Shown piece after piece: positions 34,655 through 42,762 of a stretch of DNA of 64,000 bases. Made by a program: the position numbers and the translations under genes. Origin of the DNA: Methanocatella intestini (GTDB lineage Archaea > Methanobacteriota > Methanobacteria > Methanobacteriales > Methanobacteriaceae). The notes under the pieces are model-generated. The model saw only the letters and a program-made list of their open reading frames with translations, was not told the origin of the DNA and did no database searches. Within the stretch, counting starts at the first letter, position 1, and each line of letters begins with the position of its first letter. The DNA is taken from the NCBI RefSeq assembly GCF_002252585.1, contig NZ_NQLD01000008.1; one strand, given 5' to 3'.

Positions 34655-35224
34655 TTATGCACCAATTTGCATATTTTCTAAAATATAATTAAATGAATTT
34701 AGATTTTCATCAAATTTATCAATTGGTGCACTATACAATACAACATAAGCTTGGTCGCCCTTATCAAACCATAGAGCTTTGTGTTCTTTAACTACTCCAT
34801 TAATATTAGATGTATAAACATATTCAGTAGCATTCTTATCTCCAATTAAAACCTGACCAGAAGATGTCAAATTAAAAGAGGAATCATGTTGCATTGCAGT
34901 GTAAGTTTGATTTATAAATGAATCAAAACTTCCCTCAATAGGCTGTTTTTCAACATTGATGGTAACTTGCCCTACTTTAGATGAATCTATAGAGTCGGAT
35001 TTTGCAAGAGCAATTACAGAATCATTTGAAGTTGATTCAGAAAGTACCCAGTCAGAAGGATATTGAACCATAACCCCTCCTTTGGAAGAACTTAACATTT
35101 TGGTAGTGTTATCACCACCACCTCCAGTAATGTCAGAAGTAGATACATTATTCATAATCAAGTATCCAAACACACAAATAATTGCTACAATTATTATAAC
35201 TCCACATATAATATTTTTCTTCAT
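34655..35224 (-). CDS. anchored PsbP-like surface protein
   Basis: A 189-aa protein with one N-terminal membrane segment (residues about 5-25) that should leave the rest outside the cell. The outer part resembles PsbP/DUF1795-type domains common in methanobacterial surface proteins (VMVQYPSDWVLSES near residue 52, IGDKNATEYVYTS, then a C-terminal FNYILENMQ). The function is unknown. It lies 20 nt after the membrane protein at 35245-35925 and 29 nt before coaC, so the genes may share a message. Confidence 0.7.
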   Translation of the reverse strand: MKKNIICGVIIIVAIICVFGYLIMNNVSTSDITGGGGDNTTKMLSSSKGGVMVQYPSDWVLSESTSNDSVIALAKSDSIDSSKVGQVTINVEKQPIEGSFDSFINQTYTAMQHDSSFNLTSSGQVLIGDKNATEYVYTSNINGVVKEHKALWFDKGDQAYVVLYSAPIDKFDENLNSFNYILENMQIGA

Positions 35225-35244
35225 AAATTCACCATAATTAACTT

Positions 35245-35925
35245 CTATCCACCTTCAGATCCAGCACCTGAAGATTCATAACTTCCTGTGTCAGAACCAC
35301 TTCCTGACCCAGAATCCTCACTCCACCCAGAATCATAATTTTCAGAACCTTGACTAGAGTATGTATCTCCACTATCATATGAATTATCTGAAGTGTAAGT
35401 ATCTCCAACTTGAACAGAATCATTACTCGTATCATTTACTTTAACTTCCTCAACTTCAGGAAATGCTGTATCCTCAACAATAGCTTGTGCATCAGTTACT
35501 GAAATATTTCCAAAGTCAAAAGTTAAAACTCCGTAACCGATGCCTGCAGTAAATCCAATTACTAAAACTAAAACTGCAACTAATCTAAAAGTACTATTAT
35601 CCATAGGTTGTTTTTTCTCTTTATTTAAAGATTTATCACCTTTTTTTGGATTAATAATATATTTTTGAACCAAATCTTGCTCCTCTTTTTTCTTTCTATT
35701 AAGCTTAGGAGGTTTAGGGTTAGTTTTTCTTTTACCAGATGGTTTACCCTGCATAGACCTAATTCTATTAGTAGCATCACGAGCATCTAATGTATTGAGT
35801 TTATCTTCATATTTAGAGCGAAAATATCTGTATTTTTCTTCAGAAATCTTACCATGAGCATAGTCTGCATCCAAACTACGCATAACTCTTAGAAGTTTCT
35901 CTTTATCATTTGGCATGTATACCAT
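35245..35925 (-). CDS. membrane protein with Ser/Gly-rich tail
   Basis: A 226-aa protein not assigned to a known family. Residues 1-60 are charged and helical (KISEEKYRYFRSKYED resembles short SHOCT-like oligomerisation segments), followed by a basic linker, one membrane helix (about residues 112-133, LVAVLVLVIGFTAGIGYGVL) and an outer tail very rich in Ser, Gly, Asp and Tyr. The low-complexity tail ends in SSGAGSEGG. It probably sits with its N-terminus inside the cell. A start at ATG 35916 is also possible. Upstream partner of the PsbP-like gene. Confidence 0.7.
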   Translation of the reverse strand: MVYMPNDKEKLLRVMRSLDADYAHGKISEEKYRYFRSKYEDKLNTLDARDATNRIRSMQGKPSGKRKTNPKPPKLNRKKKEEQDLVQKYIINPKKGDKSLNKEKKQPMDNSTFRLVAVLVLVIGFTAGIGYGVLTFDFGNISVTDAQAIVEDTAFPEVEEVKVNDTSNDSVQVGDTYTSDNSYDSGDTYSSQGSENYDSGWSEDSGSGSGSDTGSYESSGAGSEGG

Positions 35926-35978
35926 CCATGAATTTTATCATAATACTATTTTATTAAATCACTAATTTAAAGTTTTTT

Positions 35979-36785
35979 CTAAAACTCCGGATAAGAACCT
36001 AAAACTTTTAAAAAGTAAGTAAGCCCACCCAGTTCATTTAAAATATTCTGAACTGTTTTATCAGTTCTATGACCATAAAAATCAACAAAAAATAAATATT
36101 TGCCTAAACCTTTTTTAGAGGGTCTTGATTCAATTTTTGTTAAGTTAACATGTTCTTTTTCAAAAACTCCCAATATCTTATAAAGCATTCCTGGTTTATC
36201 TTCATAAATAGAAAATATTATTGAAGTTTTATCTCTATCAGTAGGTTCATGATCATTTTTCGATAAAACAACAAAACGTGTTTCATTATTATCAATATCC
36301 TGAATATTTGGTTTAAGGATTACCAAATCATAAATCTCAGCAGCTTTAGAATTTCCAATAGCTGCTTTTGTTTTATCTCCCAAAATACTTTTAGCTGCAC
36401 TTGCCGTACTTACAGCATAATGAGGACTTATTTTATTACTCTGAATAAACTCCTGACATTGAGCTATTGCTTGAGAATGAGAGTATACATCAGTTATATC
36501 ATCCATAGTCGTTTCAGGATTAACAATTAAATTTTGATTAATTGGAATTACTATTTCTTTAAATATTTTTAAATCAAATTTATGAGCTAGAGAATCTAAA
36601 GTAAGTCCCACAGGACCTTCAATAGAGTTTTCAATTGGTACCACTCCAAACTGACACTCCCCTCCTGAAACACTTTCCATCACTGCAGGAATAGTGCAGT
36701 ACGGAATTAAATTTTTCCCAAGCATGTGGGCCGCTTCATGAGTAAAAGTTCCTTTTGGACCTAAAAATGAAATATTAATACACAT
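35979..36785 (-). CDS. pheA: prephenate dehydratase
   Basis: Phenylalanine synthesis enzyme (268 aa) with an N-terminal prephenate dehydratase domain and C-terminal ACT domain. The catalytic-domain blocks are FLGPKGTFTHEAA, FGVVPIENSIEGPVG and the TRF motif in ETRFVVLS (residues about 177-184). The ACT domain has GMLYKILGVFE and the phenylalanine-binding ESRP motif, so feedback inhibition by Phe is expected. No fused chorismate mutase. Typical archaeal length. Confidence 0.96.
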   Translation of the reverse strand: MCINISFLGPKGTFTHEAAHMLGKNLIPYCTIPAVMESVSGGECQFGVVPIENSIEGPVGLTLDSLAHKFDLKIFKEIVIPINQNLIVNPETTMDDITDVYSHSQAIAQCQEFIQSNKISPHYAVSTASAAKSILGDKTKAAIGNSKAAEIYDLVILKPNIQDIDNNETRFVVLSKNDHEPTDRDKTSIIFSIYEDKPGMLYKILGVFEKEHVNLTKIESRPSKKGLGKYLFFVDFYGHRTDKTVQNILNELGGLTYFLKVLGSYPEF

Positions 36786-36844
36786 AATACTTTGTGTTAT
36801 ATTATTTAACAGTTAAAAAGTTTATTGTAAATAAAAAAAGAAAA

Positions 36845-36866
36845 AATAGCTAAAATATTAGCTATT
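36845..36866 (-). terminator. hairpin terminator after CBS gene
   Basis: AATAGCTAA (36845-36853) pairs perfectly with TTAGCTATT (36858-36866) around a 4-nt loop. On the minus strand it begins 10 nt after the CBS gene stop and is followed by TTTTTTCTTTTTTT, so it resembles an intrinsic terminator. The same core occurs at 41841-41864 and 62105-62123. Confidence 0.65.
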
Positions 36867-36876
36867 AAATTTTGAA

Positions 36877-37695
36877 TTAAGACTCCAATTTAGCTATAAG
36901 TCTTAAAATATCTGTTTGGGTTATAATACCAATTACATTATCGTCTTCAACAACAGGTAATCCATTATAACCAGTATCCATCATTGTGTTAGCCACTTCG
37001 GAAATAGATGCATCTTTTGAAATAGACAACGGATTATCAGACATGACTTCCTCAACTAAAATTTCTTTAATTTGAGTTTTCTGATATTTTTCAGGAACAT
37101 TTTTTCTGAAATTGATAAATGCCTTCATAACATCTTTTGAAGTCATCATACCAACAAGCTCATCTCCATCAATAACAGGCAATCTGCCTACACGGGAATC
37201 AATCATGATTCTTCTTGCATGAACTAACCTTTCCTGTGAAGATACTGCTTTAATACTATCAGACATAACTTCCTTAACAGTTATTTTATCAAATGCTCTG
37301 CCAACTGCAAGAGTTACAAAATCAGCTTTTGAAACTATTCCAACCATCATATCATCATCAGATACTATAGGTACAGAACCAATACCATTTTCCAGCATTA
37401 AATTTGCAACATCTGCCAAATCCATTGTTTCAACAACAGAGATTACATCTTTAACCATAACAGATGAAATATGAAGTCTTGATGCAGGCATATTTTCATA
37501 TCTTGAAGAACCTAATTTATCAGCTACATCCCTTTCTGAAATAATTCCCACCAATTCTCTTTGATGGTCTTTATTGGTATTAATTACCGGCAAACGTGAA
37601 ATATCATTTTTAGCCAATAATTTTAAACCATCAGAAAGTTTTTGATCCTTATCAACAGTGATTAAATCTTCAGACATCAAGTTTTTTATTTGCAT
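36877..37695 (-). CDS. four-CBS-domain protein
   Basis: A 272-aa soluble protein made of four CBS motifs in two Bateman modules (starts near MQIKNLMSEDLITV, VMVKDVISVVET, VKEVMSDSIKAV and VEEVMSDNPLSI). Such stand-alone proteins usually bind adenine nucleotides or SAM and regulate partners; none is evident. It lies 82 nt downstream of a second CBS protein on the same strand and is probably its paralog. A hairpin terminator follows it. Confidence 0.9.
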   Translation of the reverse strand: MQIKNLMSEDLITVDKDQKLSDGLKLLAKNDISRLPVINTNKDHQRELVGIISERDVADKLGSSRYENMPASRLHISSVMVKDVISVVETMDLADVANLMLENGIGSVPIVSDDDMMVGIVSKADFVTLAVGRAFDKITVKEVMSDSIKAVSSQERLVHARRIMIDSRVGRLPVIDGDELVGMMTSKDVMKAFINFRKNVPEKYQKTQIKEILVEEVMSDNPLSISKDASISEVANTMMDTGYNGLPVVEDDNVIGIITQTDILRLIAKLES

Positions 37696-37777
37696 ATTAT
37701 CATCTCCTTTTCAGTTACGAATAAATTACATCATCGAAAAATAGGAATAAAAGGAAAATACTCCTATTTTTTAAAGT

Positions 37778-38716
37778 TTATAATGTTTTAATTGCATTTA
37801 ATATATCTTTTTCAGTAATGATACCTATAATTTCATCATCTTTAGTTACAGGTACACCACCAATATTTTTCTCAGCAAATAATGCACAAATATCTCCAAT
37901 TCTTTCTGTTTGAGATACAGTAATTGGATCTTCTGCCATAATATTAGAAACTATGTTTTTCAATACTTCTGAAGCAGCATTAGAATTTAAGTTATCAAAT
38001 AATTCTTTTGCATTGAGATACCTAATAATATCAGTAGAAGTTACTATACCCAATAATTTTTTACTTGCATTAGATATGTCAGCTTCACCTCCAACAATAG
38101 GTATTCTTCTTAATCCGTTTCTAACCATTATCTTACAAGCACTTTCAATTGGAGTTCCAGGAGTGGTTGTAAATACTTTAGTAGACATGTAATCTTGTGC
38201 AACTTCTTCAGTTAATACACCAGCTAATGATAATGCAATATCCCTTTCAGTTACAATACCTGCAAGTTTATCATCAGCATCTACAAGAGGAATAGCACCA
38301 ATTTGATTAGATAACATTGTTTCAATAGTATCCTTAATAGAAGATTTATTAGAAAGGCAAATTACATCACGAGTCATAATTTCTCTAATAGGTTCATTAA
38401 TAGCTGCTAAAAAGTTGTCTTCGTATTTTTTCTCAATAATGTTAAATTTCTTTCCTCCACCAAAGAAATCCAAAATATCCATTACTGTAACAATACCTAA
38501 AACCTTACCAGAACCCGGATCAGCTATTGGTAACCTCCTAAACTCATGTTCCATCATTACTTTAGCAGTATCTTTGATACTTTTAGTTGGAGGTATAGAA
38601 ATCACGTCTTTGGTTGCAATAGCCATGATTTCTCCTTCTTTATTAGAAACTTTTGTTTCATGCTCGACTGAGCCCATCTTTATAGATTTTCTTAAAATGG
38701 ATGATTTATCTTTCAT
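37778..38716 (-). CDS. four-CBS-domain protein
   Basis: A 312-aa protein with four CBS motifs: AIATKDVISIPPTKS, IREIMTRDVICLS, AQDYMSTKVFTTT and VSNIMAEDPITVS. A basic N-terminal stretch (MKDKSSILRKSIKMGS) precedes the first. There is no fused enzymatic or DNA-binding domain. It is the upstream member of the CBS pair; the pairing suggests they respond to related ligands, but no target is apparent. Related proteins in methanogens were once named IMP dehydrogenase-related, which does not describe them. Confidence 0.9.
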   Translation of the reverse strand: MKDKSSILRKSIKMGSVEHETKVSNKEGEIMAIATKDVISIPPTKSIKDTAKVMMEHEFRRLPIADPGSGKVLGIVTVMDILDFFGGGKKFNIIEKKYEDNFLAAINEPIREIMTRDVICLSNKSSIKDTIETMLSNQIGAIPLVDADDKLAGIVTERDIALSLAGVLTEEVAQDYMSTKVFTTTPGTPIESACKIMVRNGLRRIPIVGGEADISNASKKLLGIVTSTDIIRYLNAKELFDNLNSNAASEVLKNIVSNIMAEDPITVSQTERIGDICALFAEKNIGGVPVTKDDEIIGIITEKDILNAIKTL

Positions 38717-38799
38717 TTTATCACACCTCTAGTAGTTCTAAGTGTACGCCTAACAAAAAACAATTCAATAAAAATTCAAAACAAAAAATATTTCCACAT

Positions 38800-39498
38800 T
38801 CACTCAATATTCAATATCTTGTGTACTTGTGGAATGGTGGATACTTCAAAATATTGCCCAACAATTTCTGAAAATTCAAATAATTTAGAATTAGAATTAC
38901 CCCAATCATCTAAAGGACTGGATGGCTGGATAATTATTTGAAGATTGTTTTTGCTTGAAATATTATTAGATACTTTTTCCATTACCTCTTGAATTAATTT
39001 TGTTTTTGTTGAAGGCAATACAACTACTTTACAATATAACATTATAGACTTTGCCATTAATAAATTTACTGATTTGATTTCGTTGATAAAAATATCTTTA
39101 TCAAAATCATTGTTAAAATGTTCAGGTAATTTAATATCTAATGATACAATGTCTAATTTTTCAATAGAATTAATTTTTTCAGGTAAAGTACCGTTTGTTT
39201 CCAGAAGAATTTTCAAATCAGTCCTGCTAGCAATTTCATTAATAAATTCAGGATATAAACTAGGTTCACCACCAGTAAAAGAAATTACATGGCAGTCAGG
39301 AGTTCTGATATTTTCAATAGCTGCTAAAACTTCTTTAACTGTCATTAATTTTCCTGATTTTTCAGATTTACTGTCATTAGTATCACAATAGTTGCAATTT
39401 AAGTTACAACCTGCAAATCTAACAAAAATCTGTCTTTGACCTATGAAAAGGCCTTCCCCCTGAAAACTTGAAAAAATTTCAATTATTGGAGCTTTCAT
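38800..39498 (-). CDS. queE: 7-carboxy-7-deazaguanine synthase QueE
   Basis: Radical SAM enzyme (232 aa) that converts carboxytetrahydropterin to 7-carboxy-7-deazaguanine, leading to archaeosine in tRNA. The family-specific cluster motif is CNLNCNYC (Cys31, Cys35, Cys38), preceded by FSSFQGEGLFIG. SFTGGEPSLYP is the SAM-binding GGE motif. It overlaps nothing and starts 2 nt after the queD stop. It is the third gene of DUF366-queD-queE. Confidence 0.95.
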   Translation of the reverse strand: MKAPIIEIFSSFQGEGLFIGQRQIFVRFAGCNLNCNYCDTNDSKSEKSGKLMTVKEVLAAIENIRTPDCHVISFTGGEPSLYPEFINEIASRTDLKILLETNGTLPEKINSIEKLDIVSLDIKLPEHFNNDFDKDIFINEIKSVNLLMAKSIMLYCKVVVLPSTKTKLIQEVMEKVSNNISSKNNLQIIIQPSSPLDDWGNSNSKLFEFSEIVGQYFEVSTIPQVHKILNIE

Positions 39499-39500
39499 AA

Positions 39501-40022
39501 TTAATCATCAAGCACTTTTTTATAAACTGCACCCTGTCCGATTCCCTCATTAACTCCAACTGCAACATATTCCAGATTATCATATTTTTCAGCTAATTTT
39601 TTAGCTAATGTTTCAGCAAAGAATTTAGATAACTCTTCAGCAGAAGAATAAGGAAGATGTAAGAAAACACAATCTTCACTAGGAATTGAATATCCTTTTC
39701 CAGCTATTTTGAAATAAACTGTTTTTTCTTCTTTTAAATCAAAAATGGAATCTGTTTTTTTATCAAAATCTTTAATATCTATTAAATTATTGTAAACAGG
39801 AATTAATAATCTGTGATCCAATTCATTACAGATTGCTTTAGTATATGATTTAACATCTTTAAAATCCACTACAAATTCAAATTCTCCTGCACGTTCCCCT
39901 TCAATTTCCACATCAACAAAATAAGAATGTCCATGGATATAACCGCAAGATTCATGACCTGGAATAACATGAGCTGAAGAGAACCTTAAATTAGATTGTA
40001 TACCATTAATCATAATTTTCAT
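39501..40022 (-). CDS. queD: 6-carboxytetrahydropterin synthase QueD
   Basis: QueD/PTPS-family enzyme (173 aa) that makes 6-carboxytetrahydropterin from dihydroneopterin triphosphate. Zinc-binding histidines are in SSAHVIPGH and HGHSY, with the catalytic Cys in ESCGY. ELDHRLLIP and VGVNEG are also typical. It has an insertion between residues about 85 and 115. Start at ATG 40022, close after GGTGAT. Sits between the DUF366 gene and queE, 12 and 2 nt away. Confidence 0.94.
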   Translation of the reverse strand: MKIMINGIQSNLRFSSAHVIPGHESCGYIHGHSYFVDVEIEGERAGEFEFVVDFKDVKSYTKAICNELDHRLLIPVYNNLIDIKDFDKKTDSIFDLKEEKTVYFKIAGKGYSIPSEDCVFLHLPYSSAEELSKFFAETLAKKLAEKYDNLEYVAVGVNEGIGQGAVYKKVLDD

Positions 40023-40034
40023 AAAATCACCATC

Positions 40035-40628
40035 TTATAATAAGTTAGTTTTACTAATATCTTTTTCAATTGTTTCTAATTCATCAATATATCTGCCGGC
40101 AACATCATTAACTAAGTCAGTTAAGTTATCTTTGTTAAATATCTGATTACCTGCTTCATCTTTAATATCGAAAAGACCAATAGTTTCAACATCATCTGGA
40201 GTTCCCTTATCCTCTAAATTTAGAGCAAAATGTATTTTCATGGAACTTAAAGATGCACTAGCTATCGAAATACTTAATTTTCTATTTTCCACAAAGATAT
40301 CATCACCTTCCCTTTTAGAAACAATTCCTTTTTCAAATAGAACTTCTCTAAAAATCATAACAAGCAGTCTTTGGCGAAGGTAAGCTATTCTCATGTTTGC
40401 AGGTTGGCAGTCAAAAAATTCACAAATAAAATTAATCATATAATTAGATTTAATTTCAAGTCCAACATCTGCAAAATCCTTTAAATTATCAGGAGTGATA
40501 TTTACAGGACCTACCCAAGTAATAACAGATGATCCGTAAATTCCAAATTCATTAAAAGCCCAGGAAGGATTAATCTGACTTCCATCATACTCGAAAATAT
40601 CATCAATATGTCTGTGAATAATAGTCAT
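40035..40628 (-). CDS. DUF366 family protein, first gene of queD-queE run
   Basis: A 197-aa soluble protein of DUF366, a mostly archaeal family with a solved fold but no established function. Family-like blocks are YDGSQINPSWAF, GPVNITPDNLKD and RLLVMIFREVLFEKG. There is one conserved-looking Cys in FICEFFDCQP. It is immediately upstream of queD (12 nt) on the same strand, so a role in 7-deazaguanine or archaeosine metabolism is a reasonable inference, not a demonstrated fact. Confidence 0.85.
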   Translation of the reverse strand: MTIIHRHIDDIFEYDGSQINPSWAFNEFGIYGSSVITWVGPVNITPDNLKDFADVGLEIKSNYMINFICEFFDCQPANMRIAYLRQRLLVMIFREVLFEKGIVSKREGDDIFVENRKLSISIASASLSSMKIHFALNLEDKGTPDDVETIGLFDIKDEAGNQIFNKDNLTDLVNDVAGRYIDELETIEKDISKTNLL

Positions 40629-40754
40629 GATTTAATGTTAGATACTATTTTTATATAAAAATATTGTGAAGTGCTGAAAAATAAGAAGCGAAAATTAAAT
40701 AGAAAATTAAGTTTAACATTAATTTCATAATAATAAATTAAGGAAGTTATTTTT

Positions 40755-41828
40755 ATGAAACAAGTTAGAACAAGAGATTTTATTTATTCAACTGATGGAC
40801 TGTTTTTTGCTTCTACAAACTATGTCCATCCTGACGATAGATTTATCTCATTTTTAAGATATATACCTGACCCAAATGGAGACAGGGAAAAAGAAGGTAA
40901 AAGATACAGAAAAGTTACATCTGATGAAGCTTACAGTTACCTGAGAGAAAATCATCCAGACTATTTATACTTCTGTGATGTGACAAATGTTGAAATGATG
41001 GGTGTTCCTAAAGACAAAGTAGCTAAAATTATTAAACCTGAAGAAAGACTAGCTGAACTTAGAGATGCTTTCAATAAAGGAGAAGAGTTAAAAAATCCTG
41101 AAATAATGGCTAAATTAATGGATGTAAGTGACTTTTTCCATTATGTTGCAGACATACCTTATGAAAACTTAGGAATTTCCGGATCCATCCTTCCAGGACT
41201 TCACAAGGAAGATGTTTCTGATATTGACTTTGTAATCTTCGGACTGGAAAATCATAGAAAAGCTATGAAAGCATTTAGAGAAAATAAAGGTAAAAATGTC
41301 CATATTGATGAAATTGACAAAGATATCACTGTAAAAGGAATTGTAGATGAATTCTGGGAAAAAGTCTACAACAAACGTATGAAAGATTCCAGTTTGACTA
41401 TGGACGAATTCAAATGGTATGAAAACAGAAAAGGAAACAGAGGAACTATAGACGGAACCCTATTTGATATTTTATGCACTAAAAATTATGATGAAATCAG
41501 CGGCAAATGGGGAGATACTGTTTATGAACCATTAGGAATAGCTCAAATCGAATGTGATATTGCAAGTGCACTTGGTGCATTTGATAATCCTTCATTATAC
41601 ACTATTGAAAACTTAAAAATACTTGATGGAGTTGAAGCGCCAATATCTGAAGTTGTTTCATTTACCCATACATATGCCGGCGAAGTTATTGACAAAGAAC
41701 ATGTCATAGCTAAAGGAAAAGTCGAAAAAGTCATTAGTGAAGGTAAAAACGATTCCTACAGACTTGTTGTTGGAACCACCAGAGAATCCATGGACGAATA
41801 TGTCAAACTCAAAGAAAGTCCAGCATGA
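40755..41828 (+). CDS. nucleotidyltransferase-domain protein
   Basis: A 357-aa protein with a minimal nucleotidyltransferase core near the middle: SGSILPGLHKEDVSDIDFVIFG (residues about 143-164), containing the GS and DxD-type metal-binding residues. The N-terminal 90 residues and the C-terminal domain (with ILCTKNYDE and a beta-rich end) are not familiar. It may modify a nucleic acid or protein, or be a tRNA-like nucleotidyl transferase; I cannot tell. It is divergent from DUF366-queD-queE with 126 nt between, and ends in a hairpin terminator. Confidence 0.75.
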   Translation: MKQVRTRDFIYSTDGLFFASTNYVHPDDRFISFLRYIPDPNGDREKEGKRYRKVTSDEAYSYLRENHPDYLYFCDVTNVEMMGVPKDKVAKIIKPEERLAELRDAFNKGEELKNPEIMAKLMDVSDFFHYVADIPYENLGISGSILPGLHKEDVSDIDFVIFGLENHRKAMKAFRENKGKNVHIDEIDKDITVKGIVDEFWEKVYNKRMKDSSLTMDEFKWYENRKGNRGTIDGTLFDILCTKNYDEISGKWGDTVYEPLGIAQIECDIASALGAFDNPSLYTIENLKILDGVEAPISEVVSFTHTYAGEVIDKEHVIAKGKVEKVISEGKNDSYRLVVGTTRESMDEYVKLKESPA

Positions 41829-41840
41829 TAAAATTGTTTT

Positions 41841-41864
41841 AATAGCTAAATATTATTAGCTATT
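41841..41864 (+). terminator. hairpin terminator after nucleotidyltransferase gene
   Basis: AATAGCTAA (41841-41849) and TTAGCTATT (41856-41864) form a perfect 9-bp stem with a 6-nt loop, followed by CTCTTTTTTTACTT. It begins 12 nt after the stop codon and looks like an intrinsic terminator. Confidence 0.68.
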
Positions 41865-41967
41865 CTCTTTTTTTACTTAATTTTAAAGAATTTAGACAGT
41901 TTATAACCTCTTATTATTTATATTACTGAATTCTAATCAATAATATCGATTTTAAAGAGGTTAAAAA

Positions 41968-42762
41968 ATGATAAATATATCATCAATAAAAATGCATATG
42001 TACTGCCCAATGAAATTATATCTAAAAACACATGTAGACATCTCTCAAAATAATGAATATCAATTGTATAATGAAATTAAAAATCTTAAAATAGATATTC
42101 AGGATTTATTGCAGAAAAATATGCGTAAACTAAAGAAAAGTATGGATTTAAATGAAATAGAAACTGCTTTAAGTCAAAATATAGCTGCATACACAGAAAA
42201 TAACATAGATACCATAAAGAATTTAAAATTAGACATTACACAAGAACAGATAGGTGAAATAACAGATGAAACTTATTTCAACATAAAAATATTATCCCTC
42301 AAAGCTAAAAAAGCAATGAATATACTGGACAAAAACGGAATGGAAATTGTTGAGATGTTTTTCCCAAATTGCATGTATTCCTACCTAATGAAAGATAAAC
42401 AACTTGATTTAGTTGGAATATGTGATAAAATAGAAATTATTGATGGAAAATATTATCCAATAAGTTTTAAAAGTTCAAAACCACCACTTAAAGGCATATG
42501 GGACTCCGATGCAATAGAACTAGCTGCAAATGCCATTTTAATTGAAGAAGAATTTGACACAGAAGTTTTTGTAGGATTTGTAAAATATTCAAAAATAGAT
42601 GATAAACGACCTGTAATTATGGATATGAATCTTAGAAAAGGACTATTTAGTGTATTGAATGAAGTTAAAGAAATCATAATTAATAAAAAAATCCCAAAAG
42701 TAAAAATAAATGAAAAAAAGTGTAGAAACTGCGAATATTATGCAATTTGTACAAAAGATTAA
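41968..42762 (+). CDS. Cas4-like (RecB-type) protein, stand-alone
   Basis: A 264-aa protein with the cysteine layout of Cas4: Cys13 in MYCPMKLYL and the C-terminal Cys252, Cys255, Cys261 (CRNCEYYAIC), which should hold a [4Fe-4S] cluster. The RecB-type core shows GICDKIEI (metal Asp), but the usual E-x-K reads SFK, and the following Q..Y motif region reads AIELAANAIL. It may therefore be weak or inactive as a nuclease. No CRISPR array or other cas gene is in the window. GAGGT lies 6 nt before the ATG. The 3' end overlaps the convergent ehbQ-position gene by 4 nt. Confidence 0.78.
   Translation: MINISSIKMHMYCPMKLYLKTHVDISQNNEYQLYNEIKNLKIDIQDLLQKNMRKLKKSMDLNEIETALSQNIAAYTENNIDTIKNLKLDITQEQIGEITDETYFNIKILSLKAKKAMNILDKNGMEIVEMFFPNCMYSYLMKDKQLDLVGICDKIEIIDGKYYPISFKSSKPPLKGIWDSDAIELAANAILIEEEFDTEVFVGFVKYSKIDDKRPVIMDMNLRKGLFSVLNEVKEIIINKKIPKVKINEKKCRNCEYYAICTKD

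Noticed and set aside
35238..35435. 65-codon frame overlapping the Ser/Gly-rich tail
   Set aside because: Repeat-like Leu/Val/Gln translation is the frame-shifted shadow of the low-complexity tail.
36877..38716. The CBS gene pair as IMP dehydrogenases
   Set aside because: Both consist only of CBS motifs and lack the catalytic barrel and its active-site cysteine loop.
41968..42762. A CRISPR locus suggested by the Cas4-like gene
   Set aside because: No spaced direct repeats and no cas1, cas2 or effector genes are present in the window.
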